From an uncultured Shinella sp. (GTDB taxonomy: Bacteria > Pseudomonadota > Alphaproteobacteria > Rhizobiales > Rhizobiaceae), in contig CAMPIK010000168.1 in NCBI GenBank assembly GCA_946886325.1, positions 1 through 5,955 on the forward strand: a DNA stretch of 5,955 bases. The letters are read 5' to 3'. Each line of letters starts with the position of its first letter. Position 1 is the stretch's first letter. Positions 5,367 through 5,955 of the stretch are shown here, one piece after another. The notes below the pieces were generated by a model, which did not search any database, had not been told where the DNA came from, and worked only from the letters and a program-made list of their open reading frames with translations. Made by a program: the position numbers and the translations under genes.

Positions 5367-5955
5367 TCAATATTTCTTCTTGCGTACGATCTTGTTGCCG
5401 CGGGGTCCGCTGAGGACAGGTGTTCTGTCCCGGTTTTCAGACACAAGGCCTCGCCAGCGTTCAAGGCGATCGGCGGCCAAAGTGCCGCTTGTGACAGCGG
5501 CCTGAACCGCGCAGCCCGGTTCATGCGCATGGGTACAATCGCGAAACCGGCAAAGCGGTGCGAGTTCCGTTATGTCGGAAAATAGCGTGTCGATCCCGTC
5601 GGTGATATCGCTGACGAAGAGTGTTCTTATCCCTGGGGTATCGATGACCCAGCCGCCCCCCGGAATAGCGTGCAGCGATCGCGCGGTCGTGGTGTGACGG
5701 CCTTGCGCGTCGTGTTCGCGAATTGCCCCGGTTTTCTGCATTGAGTCGGATGCTGCTCCGGTCAGCGTATTCACCAATGTCGATTTTCCGACGCCGGACG
5801 ATCCCACCAGGGCGATCGTCTGGCCGACGCCGCACCAGGAACGCAACAAGGAGCTTGCGTCGGCAGAGCGCCCGTTCAAGGCAACGACAGGCAGGTCACG
5901 CTGCAAAGCCTCGGCTTGGGCCCGAAACAGGCCGACGTCATCCGCGGTATCAGCC
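5367..5955 (-). CDS. rsgA: ribosome small-subunit-dependent GTPase A (RsgA), C-terminal part
   Basis: The gene reads leftward and is open through the right window edge, so only the last 195 residues are seen; a TTG at 5906-5904 is an internal leucine codon and not the start. RsgA is a circularly permuted GTPase that helps mature the 30S ribosomal subunit. Visible in order (numbered from the window edge) are a stretch resembling the region just after the G4 motif (AEALQRDLPVVAL, 14-26), the P-loop GSSGVGKST (51-59, bases 5804-5778), the switch-like GRHTTT, DTPG (G3) in VIDTPGIRTL, and the C-terminal zinc motif with Cys-x4-Cys-x-His-x5-Cys in CRFRDCTHAHEPGC, ending in a basic RKKKY tail. The G1-then-G3 order after a G4-like region, plus the zinc motif, separates it from other GTPases. 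The N-terminal OB domain is outside the window. It converges on the operon and is probably functionally unrelated; its GC content is visibly lower than that of the operon genes. Confidence 0.95.
   Translation of the reverse strand, partial: ADTADDVGLFRAQAEALQRDLPVVALNGRSADASSLLRSWCGVGQTIALVGSSGVGKSTLVNTLTGAASDSMQKTGAIREHDAQGRHTTTARSLHAIPGGGWVIDTPGIRTLFVSDITDGIDTLFSDITELAPLCRFRDCTHAHEPGCAVQAAVTSGTLAADRLERWRGLVSENRDRTPVLSGPRGNKIVRKKKY

Noticed and set aside
4225..5370. 381-codon minus-strand open frame opposite the last operon gene
   Set aside because: The plus-strand frame has a good start, ribosome binding site and family-like segments; the antisense product is a biased Arg/Ala/Gly/Asp mixture without motifs.
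1..5955. CRISPR array, tRNA, insertion sequence or toxin-antitoxin pair
   Set aside because: I saw no direct-repeat array, no tRNA-like cloverleaf, no transposase and no small paired genes; nearly all the sequence is taken up by the listed genes.

Overview
The window is GC-rich (third codon positions mostly G or C) and tightly packed. Codon use, gene types and gene style suggest an alphaproteobacterium, most likely of the Rhizobiales/Hyphomicrobiales. That placement is inference; no RNA gene or other taxonomic marker is present.

Positions 1-5223 hold six co-directional plus-strand genes that look like one operon whose start lies left of the window. In order they are: the C-terminal third of a GMC-family flavoprotein oxidoreductase (1-627, 5' end cut); a ferritin-like protein of the VioB-associated (iminophenyl-pyruvate dimer synthase-like) family (671-1774); a small-subunit protein of the FAD-sorbitol-dehydrogenase type (1771-2280, ATGA overlap); an IolE/inosose-dehydratase-like TIM barrel (2304-3242); a second TIM barrel carrying the full ketose-3-epimerase active-site pattern (3245-4252); and a nitrobindin-like beta-barrel protein of unknown role (4288-5223). 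Gaps are between -4 and 43 bases, so co-transcription is very likely.

A short convergent spacer (5224-5366) follows, with an imperfect 28-bp dyad and no clear terminator. The 5' part of the right end is the minus-strand C-terminal portion of an RsgA-type circularly permuted GTPase (5367-5955, cut by the window edge). It is a housekeeping-type gene of visibly lower GC and is probably unrelated to the operon.

Working model (inference): the GMC flavoprotein and the small subunit form a sugar, glycoside or cyclitol dehydrogenase that makes a ring ketone. The two metal-dependent TIM barrels then act on the ketone. The IolE-like enzyme is suited to beta-elimination or hydration next to a carbonyl, and the epimerase-like enzyme to enediolate chemistry. 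This resembles the known 'oxidise, eliminate, hydrate' routes for opening glycosides through 3-keto intermediates, including C-glycoside deglycosylation, though no deglycosidase beta subunit is present here. The ferritin-like gene between the two dehydrogenase subunits and the terminal beta-barrel gene are the unexplained parts of the cluster.
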